From the NCBI RefSeq assembly GCF_004016445.2, contig NZ_SADT02000008.1, positions 1 to 64,000 of the forward strand: DNA of 64,000 nt, in the 5' to 3' direction. The notes beneath the pieces were generated by a model that was not told where the DNA came from, did not search any database, and saw only the letters and a program-made list of their open reading frames with translations. Origin of the DNA: Mesorhizobium sp. M2E.F.Ca.ET.219.01.1.1. Its GTDB lineage: Bacteria; Pseudomonadota; Alphaproteobacteria; Rhizobiales; Rhizobiaceae. The stretch's first letter is position 1. The number at the start of each line of letters is the position of its first letter. Positions 18,338-28,537 of this stretch are shown piece by piece. The position numbers and the translations under genes are program-made.

Positions 18338-19879
18338 TTAAGCTCGATCGCGAATAGGCTTGCCAGCGCCAAAATCGGCGACCGCTATATGTTCCGCAAC
18401 CCGCAGGGCCTGCGCCGCAATCGTAAGCGCGGGATTGACTGCCCCGGAGCTTGGCATGAACGAGGCATCGACTACGAACAGATTGCTGTGATCCCAAGAC
18501 CGGCAATGAGGGTCCAGCGCCGAAGTGGCTGGATCAGCGCCCATGCGGATCGTGCCGCATTGTGCCGCCGTGAAGTTGACGGGAAGCGTCTTTGCCAAGA
18601 TCAGGGGAAAGCCAACATCGCGAAGGATGGATTTGACCCGTCTGTTGAGACGGCGATGGCATTCCATGTTGCTGGCCTGCACGGAAATCTGCACACCACC
18701 ATTCCTCAGCATGACGCGGTTGCCCGGCTGTGGCAGGTCTTCTGATGTGGTCAGTATGTCGAAACTGCGCCGGGTCAAGGCCCGTGCCACCGGCGATGGC
18801 AAAAACTTGGTGCCGGCGACGAGCATGCCGGATTGTAGTTTGCCCAGTGTCTGCACATTGCCCATCGGGTATGGATAACCCGGCTCTCCATCGTAGAAAT
18901 CATTGAAAGCGAGCGTCTTCTGGAATTTCGTTGGATTGAGCCGGCTTGAGATAGCCATCATGGTTGTCAGGTTGTGGGTCATATAGTGACGCCCAACCAC
19001 ATCCGAACTGTTGGCAAGTCCGTTCGGGAAAGACTCCGTCGCGGAACGCATCAGGATCAACGCCGAATTGACCGCACCGGCCGACAGCACAACGGTTCGT
19101 GCCGTGACGACCTTGATCTCTCCCTCATGATACACCTCAACGGCATTAACGGTGCGGCCGTCGGCCGCAAGCAGAAGACGCCTGACGAACGCATCAGTCC
19201 ACAGCTCCACGCGACCGGTTCCGATAGCCGGTTCCACACAACGAGTTTCGGCGTCATTCTTGCCCCCGACTGAGCAGGGGAAACCATCGCACGTCGCGCA
19301 GCGCACGCATTTGCCACCGGGGTGCAAGTCGACAGCCACGGGCAATGGGAACGGATGGACGCCAGTGCCCCTCAATCTCTTCTCAACGCTGGCGACATAT
19401 GGCTCAGATCCGACGGCGGGATATGGTAGCGGCGCGGAGCGCGGCGGCTCCCAAGGATCTTGCGAGGGGTCACCATGAACGCCGAAAAGCCTCTCGGCGT
19501 CGGCATAGAAGGGCTCAAGCTCCTTGTAAGGGAAAGGCCAAGCCGGTGACAGGCCTTCTTCGTGCTCGACGGCCTCGAAATCGCGGCTGCGGAGCCTCAT
19601 CATCACTGTGCCGAAGAACTTGGTAGAACCACCCACATTATACCAACTGGACGGGCGGAACGTCTTGCCACTCCGATCCTGCCAAACCTCTAGCGGGCTG
19701 TACTTCTTCTGGCGAAAGACCTTTTCCACGTCCCAGTTATCAGGCTCGCGTGGCAGCGAACCACCGCGCTCCAGCAAGAGCACCCTGAGACCGATATCGG
19801 CTAGCCGCTTCGTCAGCGAACCACCGCCAGCCCCACTGCCGATCACGATGACATCCGGTAAAATCCGACTCATCTGCAT
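18338..19879 (-). CDS. GMC oxidoreductase with cysteine cluster (tandem paralogue 2, His lost)
   Basis: Paralogue of the preceding gene, 513 residues, with the same FAD motif (GSGAGGGSLTKRL), cysteine cluster (CVRCATCDGFPC) and C-terminal asparagine (GAVNPALTIAAQ). Where paralogue 1 has ATGHQCGTVRMG, this protein reads FTAAQCGTIRMG, so the histidine thought to act as catalytic base in GMC enzymes is replaced by alanine. It may be a non-catalytic partner, use another base, or have changed substrate. It lies 110 bases upstream of paralogue 1 in the same direction, probably in one transcript. Confidence 0.85.
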   Translation of the reverse strand: MQMSRILPDVIVIGSGAGGGSLTKRLADIGLRVLLLERGGSLPREPDNWDVEKVFRQKKYSPLEVWQDRSGKTFRPSSWYNVGGSTKFFGTVMMRLRSRDFEAVEHEEGLSPAWPFPYKELEPFYADAERLFGVHGDPSQDPWEPPRSAPLPYPAVGSEPYVASVEKRLRGTGVHPFPLPVAVDLHPGGKCVRCATCDGFPCSVGGKNDAETRCVEPAIGTGRVELWTDAFVRRLLLAADGRTVNAVEVYHEGEIKVVTARTVVLSAGAVNSALILMRSATESFPNGLANSSDVVGRHYMTHNLTTMMAISSRLNPTKFQKTLAFNDFYDGEPGYPYPMGNVQTLGKLQSGMLVAGTKFLPSPVARALTRRSFDILTTSEDLPQPGNRVMLRNGGVQISVQASNMECHRRLNRRVKSILRDVGFPLILAKTLPVNFTAAQCGTIRMGADPATSALDPHCRSWDHSNLFVVDASFMPSSGAVNPALTIAAQALRVAEHIAVADFGAGKPIRDRA

Positions 19880-20124
19880 TGTCTCGATTCAATCCTGCGC
19901 GGCGTCAGAAGCCACGAGCGAGCTCCCGCTGTGGCTTTGAACCCACCGCGCGGGAGGTGTGGTGGCCGACTGGTGCTCCCCGGCGTTGCTAAGATGGTTT
20001 CCACCCCGCGGCTTCACCAGCAACTTCGCATTGGCAAGATCTCTGGCGCCACGTGATGCACGCTTCGATAGCTCGACTGGACGCGTCGAATTTGATTTTG
20101 GCCGCAGGACATCTGTTGATCGTG

Positions 20125-21747
20125 CTACCCAAGGACGCCGCCCGCCTGGTTCAGGATAATGTCGGCACCTTTCATCGCAATCATGGCGGTCGGCGTGTTG
20201 GTGTTTCCAGAAACGATCAACGGCATGATCGAGGCGTCGATGACCCGCAGGCCATCAAGACCGATGACGCGCAGCGAAGCGTCAACAACCGCATCATGAT
20301 CAGAGGTCCTCCCCATCTTGGCAGTCCCGACCGGGTGAAAGATCGTGGTGCCGATGTCGCCGGCCGCTTTGGCCAACGCCTGCGCCTCGTCGCTGACGGA
20401 GGGGCCAGGCAGGTATTCTTCCGGCTGGAGATGGCGCAGGGCATTTTGTTTCATCAGGCGTCGCGTCACGCGGATAGCATCCGCGGCGACCTGGCGGTCC
20501 TCCTCGGTGCTCAGATATTTAGGCCTGATCACCGGCGCCGCTGTCGGATCGGCTGAGCTCACCACGACAGTTCCTCGAGAGGTCGGGCGCAGGTTGCAGG
20601 CTGCCACGGTGATCGCCGAGAAGCGATGCAGGGGCTCGCCGAATTTGTCCAAGGAGAGCGGCTGGACGTGGAATTCGATGTTGGCGCGCTGCTGTGTCGG
20701 ATCGGATTGCGTGAAGATGCCGAGCTGCGATGGCGCCATGGTAAGCGGTCCACGGCGGCGGATGGCGTAATCGAGACCCATCAATCCCCGGCGAAACAAC
20801 GAGGGGTAGATGTCGTTCAGCGTTTGGGCACCCTTGACCTTGTATATTGCCCGTTGCTGTAGATGGTCTTGGAGGTTGCGGCCAACGCCTTGGCGATCGA
20901 CAACACAATCGATGCCGGCCTTCTGCAGCCATTCCCCGGGGCCTATGCCTGAGCGATGCAGTATCTGCACGGAACCGATGGCGCCAGCGCTGAGGATGAC
21001 CTCGCCCTTTGCGCGCGCGGTTTCGACGGTGCCGTTTTCCCTTCTAAATATGACCCCTGTGACGCGCTTAGCCGAGATCTCCAGCTTGTCGACGACTACG
21101 CCCGTAACAACGGTAAGGTTGGACCTGTCGAGCACCGGTTTGAGGAAACCCCTTGCCGAGGACCAGCGGCGGCCGCGCCTCTGGTTGACATGGAAATAAC
21201 CGGTGCCAACATTGTCACCGGTGTTAAAATCGTCAGTACGTGGTACGCCCATTTCGACAGCCGCCTGGCGGACAGCGTCAAGGATCGGCCATGATATCCG
21301 CGGCGCTTCGACCCGAAAGCCGCCGCCGGTGCCGTGGTATGGTCCCGCACCCAAAAAATGGTCCTCGATACGGCGAAACACCGGGAGGACATCGCTCCAT
21401 CCCCATCCCGGGAGGCCGAGATCGCGCCAGCCATCATAATCAGCGGCTTGGCCGCGCATGGCAATCATCGCGTTGATCGCCGAAGACCCACCAATCACTT
21501 TGCCGCGCGGATACGCGAGGCTTCGGCCGTTCAGCCCGGCTTCCGCCTCGGTCCGGAACATCCAGTCGGAGCGTGGGTTTCCGATCGCAAAGAGATACCC
21601 CACGGGAATATGGAACCAGATCCAGTTATCGCGCCCGCCGGCCTCCAGCAAAAGCACCCGGTTTGATGGATTCGCCGATAAGCGGTTGGCAAGGATGCAA
21701 CCGGCCGTGCCTGCGCCGACAACCACGTAGTCATAGGCTTCTTGCAA
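20125..21747 (-). CDS. GMC oxidoreductase, choline/alcohol dehydrogenase-like
   Basis: GMC flavoenzyme of 540 residues in the BetA/AlkJ branch. It has an N-terminal FAD motif GAGTAGCILANRLSA, the signature region LAYPRGKVIGGSSAINAMI near residues 75-93, and C-terminal FHPVGTAKMG with histidine and SGNTNTP with asparagine. It lacks the cysteine cluster of the two neighbouring GMC proteins and is more like those at 23.3 and 58.4 kb. It follows the unknown 233-residue protein in the same direction, 36 bases downstream, so the two are probably co-transcribed. An alcohol or sugar substrate is likely; choline itself is not implied. Confidence 0.88.
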   Translation of the reverse strand: MQEAYDYVVVGAGTAGCILANRLSANPSNRVLLLEAGGRDNWIWFHIPVGYLFAIGNPRSDWMFRTEAEAGLNGRSLAYPRGKVIGGSSAINAMIAMRGQAADYDGWRDLGLPGWGWSDVLPVFRRIEDHFLGAGPYHGTGGGFRVEAPRISWPILDAVRQAAVEMGVPRTDDFNTGDNVGTGYFHVNQRRGRRWSSARGFLKPVLDRSNLTVVTGVVVDKLEISAKRVTGVIFRRENGTVETARAKGEVILSAGAIGSVQILHRSGIGPGEWLQKAGIDCVVDRQGVGRNLQDHLQQRAIYKVKGAQTLNDIYPSLFRRGLMGLDYAIRRRGPLTMAPSQLGIFTQSDPTQQRANIEFHVQPLSLDKFGEPLHRFSAITVAACNLRPTSRGTVVVSSADPTAAPVIRPKYLSTEEDRQVAADAIRVTRRLMKQNALRHLQPEEYLPGPSVSDEAQALAKAAGDIGTTIFHPVGTAKMGRTSDHDAVVDASLRVIGLDGLRVIDASIMPLIVSGNTNTPTAMIAMKGADIILNQAGGVLG

Positions 21748-21783
21748 CTGATTTTTCTCCTATTCGGCAGTTTGAAGCCTGTT

Positions 21784-22485
21784 TCAAGCGGTCTTCGGGT
21801 GCAGTTCGATCGCCATCCAGACGCAGTCCTCGTCTGTCCAGCCGCGGTGCCAGGGATAGGTGTAGTGTCGTGTATCAGCGACCCTCACGATCGGATCGTG
21901 TGTGTCGCCCGGCGCCGTCGAAATCTCGCGATAGAGATTTTCGCCCGCCTGGTCGTGAAAAATCTGGATCCTTCCAAGCCCGAAGATCTGGGTGTGAATT
22001 TCCAGGAACGAATGGGTGTTGTGGATGACGGCATCGGTCTTGGCCGGTGCCCACCAGAGATTGAGCTGGATGTCATAATGTACCGTCTCGTCACGCGGTT
22101 CCGGGTGATTGGAAAATCGCCATGGGTTGAGAGCTACCTGGCCGACCACATCGTGCTTGGAGATAAAAAGTGGCGTAGTGCGCGGGAATTCGGTCAGGCG
22201 ATTGCCGAACCAGTCCCAGCCATCGAACATGATACCGCCGAGGTTCGTCGCGTCCGGCACATCGACGATTGATACTCTTTCCGCCCTCGCAATCGTGCCG
22301 CCTCGCAGAATGGTCGATTTCCACGGCGGAACCACACCGGAGACCCCGCCATCGACGATCATCGCTTCATTGGACAGGTTCGTCACGACGCCGTTCGCGT
22401 CGTAATCCCGTACTGTCTCGACGAGGGAGGCCTGAATATACTTGCCGTCGAAGGACAAACGGCGGCTTCGATTCTCTTCAGTCAT
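21784..22485 (-). CDS. Unrecognised protein, possible beta-sandwich/cupin-like fold
   Basis: A 233-residue soluble protein with no signal peptide or membrane segment, and no family I can name. ATG 22485 follows GGAG at a suitable distance. The C-terminal half has a histidine-rich, beta-strand-like pattern (HNTHSFLEIHTQIFGLG, then WHRGWTDEDCVWMAIELHP) that loosely recalls cupin metal-binding motifs; the spacing is not canonical. It is 36 bases upstream of a GMC oxidoreductase gene and probably translated from the same message, so it may act on the oxidised product or be a partner of the oxidase. Confidence 0.75.
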   Translation of the reverse strand: MTEENRSRRLSFDGKYIQASLVETVRDYDANGVVTNLSNEAMIVDGGVSGVVPPWKSTILRGGTIARAERVSIVDVPDATNLGGIMFDGWDWFGNRLTEFPRTTPLFISKHDVVGQVALNPWRFSNHPEPRDETVHYDIQLNLWWAPAKTDAVIHNTHSFLEIHTQIFGLGRIQIFHDQAGENLYREISTAPGDTHDPIVRVADTRHYTYPWHRGWTDEDCVWMAIELHPKTA

Positions 22486-23310
22486 GTCATGCTCCAGGAG
22501 GCGAGAGTGGCTGATGACTCAAACACCGAAATTGCGCACCGGTGTCAGCAAGCCGATAGGCCGCGCTGCGGCCAGTAACGATTTGGTCGGTCCGTGTTGA
22601 ATCGAAGCTCCGGTCAGACTGCTTCACCTACACCTCGACCTCAATTTCGCAGTTTGGCAATACATGGCGCAACCTGACGCGTTTGCCGCTTGATCCTGAT
22701 GCGGCCGCCATCAACCGCGTTCAGCGCAGGTCTTCCGTGTATTAGCTGCCGTGGAGATGCCCAGGTAGCTCGGGCCCGCCACTTCAGCGGCAACCAACGT
22801 CTAACTGCGTCAGAAAGAGTGGAAGTGCGAAATTGCCAATGAGGGGAATGCCCGATGACCTTGCCACACCGATGCGGTTCCGATCAGCCGCTAAGCATTG
22901 GGGGATTTTGCCGTGACCTCACTTCGAAAGATTTCGTTCTCAGGATGGCGGCGAAGCAGGCGATCTTGGGATCGAGGCCAATGTAGCGGATGCTGTGAGG
23001 TTTACCACGCTGGAGACCGCCGGCAAGCTCTGAGGCTATCTGCGCCGAGCATCTGTTCCGACCTCAAACTAATCTAGCAACTGCCATTGGAATCGAGAGG
23101 CACGGCGAGCAATCAACCGGCCCTGATGACTGCCTGGTCCAATAGCCGCTCAACCGTCGTGAAGTTGCTCGCATCGACGGGAAAGCTTTCTTGGGCGGAC
23201 AATATATACGGCCTCACCGCGGCAACCTTGCTCGCTGGCCAAGATGGCCAAGGAGTAACGCGGTGGGCCCTGTGTCGCAGACCTTTCTGCATGGGAGTTC
23301 CTTATTGGCA
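22486..23310. other. Long divergent region between GMC operons
   Basis: About 825 bases between the start of the leftward unknown-GMC operon and the rightward GMC gene. No intact gene is supportable. It should contain promoters for both directions. A stretch at 22911-22990 on the minus strand resembles the N-terminus of a LysR regulator (separate entry). Confidence 0.5.
22911..22990 (-). pseudogene. Possible relic of a LysR regulator N-terminus
   Basis: The minus strand reads LDPKIACFAAILRTKSFE and, after a one-base frame change, VTAKSPNA then a stop. LysR proteins typically begin with a pattern like LDxxxLxxFxAVxxxGSFxxAAxxL, so this looks like the first 25 or so residues of one with the rest gone. 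The match is short and could be chance. Confidence 0.3.
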
Positions 23311-24921
23311 ATGCAACGCACAGCTGATTTCATCATCGTGGGCGGCGGGTCCTCGGGCTGCGTCTTGGCTTCACGCCTCAGCGAAGACCCTAATGTCTCG
23401 GTGCTGCTTCTCGAGGAGGGGCCTAGCGACCGCAGCCCCTGGATCCATCTACCCGTCACCTACTACAAGACTGGCCAGGGTAGCTTGGTCGGGCGCTATC
23501 AATGGACGCCGAAGATTGGTCACACGGGCGATCCGAACCCCACAATGGTGCAGGCTCGGGTCCTGGGTGGCGGCAGCTCCGTTAACGCCATGGTCTATCT
23601 GCGGGGTCAGCCGCGAGACTATGACCAGTGGCAAGCGGCAGGGGCCGACAACTGGGGTTGGAAGGACGTTCTTCCCTATTTCAAAAAATGCGAATCCAAC
23701 GACCGGTTCGCCAACGAACTGCATGGCACCGAAGGCCCGCTGCCGGTATCCGACCAAGAATATACGCATCCAATGAGCCGCATCTGGGTGCAGGCATGCC
23801 AGCAGGCGGGTTTGCCCTACAACCCCGACTTCAACTCTGGAGAGCAGGAGGGGTGTGGCTTCTATCAAATCAATTCGCGGAACGGCCGCCGCGGCAGCAC
23901 AGCCGTCAGTTACCTGAAACCAGCCCGCAAGCGCAAAAATCTCCAAGTGCAAACCAATGCGAAGGTGCTTCGGATCGTTTTCAACGGCCACCGCGCCGTG
24001 GGGATAGAGGTCCAGTTCAAGCGCAGCCGGGCTGTATTATATGCTGCTCGTGAGATCATCGTAACGGCGGGCGCAATAAACACTCCGAAACTGCTGATGC
24101 TTTCTGGGCTGGGCAATGCCGATGATCTCAAGCGGCATGACGTCGATTTGGTCAAGCATTTGCCGGGCGTCGGGCAAAATCTGCAGGATCACATCGAGGT
24201 TTCTATTATTCACGAGGTGAATGGCCCCTTCAGCTATGACAAATACAAAAAACCACATTGGCAGGCGATCGCCGGGTTGGAGTACCTGCTTTTTCGGAGG
24301 GGGCCCTGCACTGCCAATGTCGTTGAGGGTGGCGCCTTCTTCCGCTCTTCTTTGAATGAGGACCGACCGGACCTGCAGTGCTGTTTCATGCCCGGCGCGG
24401 GCGTCGAAGAAGGAGTCGATACTGTCCCAGGAGGCAATGGAACGACACTCAATATCTGTCAGACAAGGCCAAAGTCGGTTGGATGGATCGGACTCCGCAA
24501 CAACAATCCCGCCAGCCCACCTTACATTATGCCAAACTACCTTCTGGAAGACTACGATGTCGAGGTGATGTGCGAGGGTGTTGAATTCGGCCGAGATATA
24601 ATGTCACAGCCAGCAATATCAAAGTATTTGAGGCGAGAGTACGCGCCTGGAACGTCCCGAACGCGAAAGGATGTGGAGGCCTACGTTCGCAAGCAGGCCC
24701 ACGCGGCTCTACATCCAATGGGAACCTGCAAGATCGGCCGCGACGAGATGGCCGTCGTCGATAGCGACTTGAAGGTACACGGGATTGAGGGCCTAAGGGT
24801 GTGCGACAATTCCGTCGGGCCCAACCTGGTGTCAAGTAACACCAACGGCGTCGCGATTATGATCGCCGAAAAGGGAGCGGACCACATTCGGAGAGACCAC
24901 GGCCTCACGTCGAGCGGCTAG
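23311..24921 (+). CDS. GMC oxidoreductase, choline/alcohol dehydrogenase-like
   Basis: GMC flavoenzyme of 536 residues. FAD motif GGGSSGCVLASRLSED is at the N-terminus, LGGGSSVNAMVYLRGQ near residue 88, and the C-terminus has ALHPMGTCKIG with histidine and SSNTNGVAIMIAEKGA with asparagine. ATG 23311 is chosen since the FAD domain starts there; 40 further codons upstream are non-conserved. It is monocistronic and divergent from the 20-22 kb operon. It is the fourth GMC gene within 8.2 kb. Substrate unknown. Confidence 0.88.
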   Translation: MQRTADFIIVGGGSSGCVLASRLSEDPNVSVLLLEEGPSDRSPWIHLPVTYYKTGQGSLVGRYQWTPKIGHTGDPNPTMVQARVLGGGSSVNAMVYLRGQPRDYDQWQAAGADNWGWKDVLPYFKKCESNDRFANELHGTEGPLPVSDQEYTHPMSRIWVQACQQAGLPYNPDFNSGEQEGCGFYQINSRNGRRGSTAVSYLKPARKRKNLQVQTNAKVLRIVFNGHRAVGIEVQFKRSRAVLYAAREIIVTAGAINTPKLLMLSGLGNADDLKRHDVDLVKHLPGVGQNLQDHIEVSIIHEVNGPFSYDKYKKPHWQAIAGLEYLLFRRGPCTANVVEGGAFFRSSLNEDRPDLQCCFMPGAGVEEGVDTVPGGNGTTLNICQTRPKSVGWIGLRNNNPASPPYIMPNYLLEDYDVEVMCEGVEFGRDIMSQPAISKYLRREYAPGTSRTRKDVEAYVRKQAHAALHPMGTCKIGRDEMAVVDSDLKVHGIEGLRVCDNSVGPNLVSSNTNGVAIMIAEKGADHIRRDHGLTSSG

Positions 24922-25126
24922 TTGGCGGTCCTGGGCGGCGTGTCAGAAATCTCCCGTCCTCGGGCCAATTTCACTGAATGCTGATTTGCCGGTTGTTCCG
25001 CAGGACAGTCGATTGTGCCCATTCAGCCGAGATGCCGTCAAAAAAAGAGATAGAGCGGTTCGCCGTTTCCGTGAAACGCTGTTCTAGAGAGGAATGCCTT
25101 TAGCATTTTGGGCGCTTAGAAGTGAC

Positions 25127-25168
25127 GCAATTCCAGACGGAAACCGCTCACACTTTTCCTGGAATTGC
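25127..25168. repeat. Palindromic intergenic element of rhizobial type
   Basis: GCAATTCCA (25127-25135) and TGGAATTGC (25160-25168) form a 9-bp inverted repeat around CGGAAACCGCTCACACTTTT. From memory, very similar sequences (GCAATTCCGGACGGAAAACCG, then TTTTCCTGGAATTGC) recur between genes in Rhizobiales genomes. It lies between convergent genes (GMC at 23.3 kb and GH42), ending two bases before the GH42 stop, and may act as a bidirectional 3' end. Confidence 0.5.
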
Positions 25169-25169
25169 T

Positions 25170-27317
25170 CTATTCGATCCGGTCGGTTCCAATGAGCACG
25201 CAACCATAGGCCTCAAGCTGCAATGTTCCCGAAACCTTTTTGCCTGTCAGCAGATCGACACCCGCGGGGACGTTCGCCACAGTCTTAGGAGTTTCCGTGG
25301 TGTTGAGCACGAACATCAACCGGCGGTCCTCGGCCGCTCGGATAGAAACCTCCACTCCGGCGGGCAGGTCGGGCAGCAAAGGCACGATACCGGCTTTGGT
25401 CAGCACGACATCGACGAGCTTCTCAACCAGCTGCGGCGTAAGATATGTGCCGAGATAGACGACCTGACCTTGCCCCACCTTGCGGGCCGTGATGGCCGGA
25501 GAACCGGCGGCGAAGCGGTTCGACCAGGCACCGAGCACCTCTACGTCAGGCGCTACCTCGAGCAACTCGTACAAATGCGAAGCCTGGAATTCTTCATTGC
25601 CCAAGGTGAACAGGTATTTGCGTTCGACCGATGAGGCCGGCAGCGGCGGCGGCGCATAGGCACCCATGGCGGCCGGACGGAACAGGGGGAAGAGGCCGCT
25701 GCCGCCTTCGGCAACGACACGGCCGAACTCTGTCACCTTGACGCCGCTCAGTGCCGACAGGGCGTTGCCGGGAGCCTGCTCACGGATGATGTGATTGTTC
25801 TCGTCCCTTGTTCCGCTCAATGCCGACAGGATCAGCGTGCCTCCATTGCGCACGAACGTCTCGACAGCCTTGTCCCATTGATCCTTCCACATCACCCAAT
25901 GCGGAACGTAGAGCGCTTTGAGCCGCGAAAGATCGTCTTCGGGATGAATGAACCCACATGCGATACCATTGTGGTAGCAGTGGCGATGGAGCAGCGTCGC
26001 GTCCTGAAGCGGGCTGGGAAGCCCGATGGGATAGGTCTTGTGGGCCTCCTGGTTGTCGAAGTCCGCGCCGGCAATGCCGAGATCCATGCGCACCGCCGTG
26101 CCTAGGATCTGGTCTTTGACGGCGGCAATTTCGTGGAAGAAGCGGCTTGCCTCGTCATAGCGGCGGCGCGGTACGTCGTCGTGATCGATGACGCCCATCC
26201 AGTAGATCTCGGCGCCAAAATGCGCAGGACGCCAACGAAAGAACATGACACCGTCGGCGCCGCGCGCCACCGAGCTCATGGCCATGCGGCGCATTTCGCC
26301 CGGCTCCGGCGTCATCGTCGAGAATCCGGGCTGACTGCCGAGGCTTGAGGCCTGCTCCGGAACGATAAAGTTGCCGGAATAGGCGCGGCAGATATCGAGA
26401 TGGAGGGCTTGGGTCGCCGCGTGCCCACCGGTCCGGCGCATTTCGTCATAGAGCATCGGATAAATATCGAAGCCGATGAAATCGAGGTCCTGTCCGAACT
26501 GGCCGCGCAAATCGATGTCGGCGAGCTGGCCGAGATTGTGAAAGATGAACCAGTCCGGATTGGCGGCGCGCAGGATCTCCACCTGGTCGCGCTGGAAGGC
26601 GGCTGTCGCTGCGGCCAGAAAGCGATGGTAGTCCTGCACATGGCCGGGGCTCGGGTAGGACGGCATGAGTGGTCTCGGCAGGTCGATCTGCGAGAAATCG
26701 TCGTAGGCCGTCGCCCAAAAGTGGCCGCCCCAGGCGAAGTTCAGCGCCTCGATGGTGCCATAGGCATTCTGCAGATACTTCTGGAACTCCAGTCGGGTCG
26801 ACGGCGCAAACGATTCCGACACGGTGGTGTTGAGCTCATTGTCCGTCTGCCAGCCGATCACACGCGGGTTGTCCCGGTAGTGCTCGGCCATGGCGCGGGT
26901 GATGCGGCGGCTGTGGGCGCGGAATACCGGACTTGAGGTGTCGGCATGCTGGCGCGATCCGTGGCTCGATGCCCGCCCGTGGATGTCGACGCGCAGCACT
27001 TCGGGGTAGTTGACAGTGAGCCAGCGGGGAGGGGTCGCAGTCGGCGTGCACATGATCGTGTCGATCCCCGCCTGGTCGAGAATTTTGATCGCGCGATCGA
27101 ACAGGCCGAACTCGAACCTGCCTTCGCGGGGCTCGAAAATGTGCCAGGCGAACTCCCCCATCCGCACGGTGTTGACGCCGGCGGCAGCCATGCGCTCGGC
27201 GTCACGCTGCCAGCAGCCCTCGTTGACATGTTCGGGGTAGTGCGGCGCTCCGAGCAGAAAGCGGTCGAGATGAAGGGGCCGCCATACGGATAGCGGGGCT
27301 GGCTTCTTGCGGTTCAT
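25170..27317 (-). CDS. Beta-galactosidase, glycoside hydrolase family 42
   Basis: Cytoplasmic GH42 enzyme of 715 residues, hydrolysing beta-galactosides taken up by the adjacent transporter. The N-terminus shows GAPHYPEHV and TVRMGEFAWHIFEPREG; the acid/base glutamate is in VIGWQTDNELN at about residue 150, and the nucleophile is likely in FIVPEQASS. The trimerisation and C-terminal beta domains are present, at normal family length. ATG 27317 has a poor ribosome site, but the conserved domain starts shortly after and the ATPase gene ends just upstream. The natural substrate may be lactose or plant galactosides. Confidence 0.92.
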   Translation of the reverse strand: MNRKKPAPLSVWRPLHLDRFLLGAPHYPEHVNEGCWQRDAERMAAAGVNTVRMGEFAWHIFEPREGRFEFGLFDRAIKILDQAGIDTIMCTPTATPPRWLTVNYPEVLRVDIHGRASSHGSRQHADTSSPVFRAHSRRITRAMAEHYRDNPRVIGWQTDNELNTTVSESFAPSTRLEFQKYLQNAYGTIEALNFAWGGHFWATAYDDFSQIDLPRPLMPSYPSPGHVQDYHRFLAAATAAFQRDQVEILRAANPDWFIFHNLGQLADIDLRGQFGQDLDFIGFDIYPMLYDEMRRTGGHAATQALHLDICRAYSGNFIVPEQASSLGSQPGFSTMTPEPGEMRRMAMSSVARGADGVMFFRWRPAHFGAEIYWMGVIDHDDVPRRRYDEASRFFHEIAAVKDQILGTAVRMDLGIAGADFDNQEAHKTYPIGLPSPLQDATLLHRHCYHNGIACGFIHPEDDLSRLKALYVPHWVMWKDQWDKAVETFVRNGGTLILSALSGTRDENNHIIREQAPGNALSALSGVKVTEFGRVVAEGGSGLFPLFRPAAMGAYAPPPLPASSVERKYLFTLGNEEFQASHLYELLEVAPDVEVLGAWSNRFAAGSPAITARKVGQGQVVYLGTYLTPQLVEKLVDVVLTKAGIVPLLPDLPAGVEVSIRAAEDRRLMFVLNTTETPKTVANVPAGVDLLTGKKVSGTLQLEAYGCVLIGTDRIE

Positions 27318-27345
27318 GCGTATGGGACTTTCGAAATTTCGGGGT

Positions 27346-28488
<1,143 letters not shown>

Positions 28489-28537
28489 ATCGGGGCGCCT
28501 TTCCGTGCGTGTCGGGTGCGGCAGGGTTCGCGGCGGA

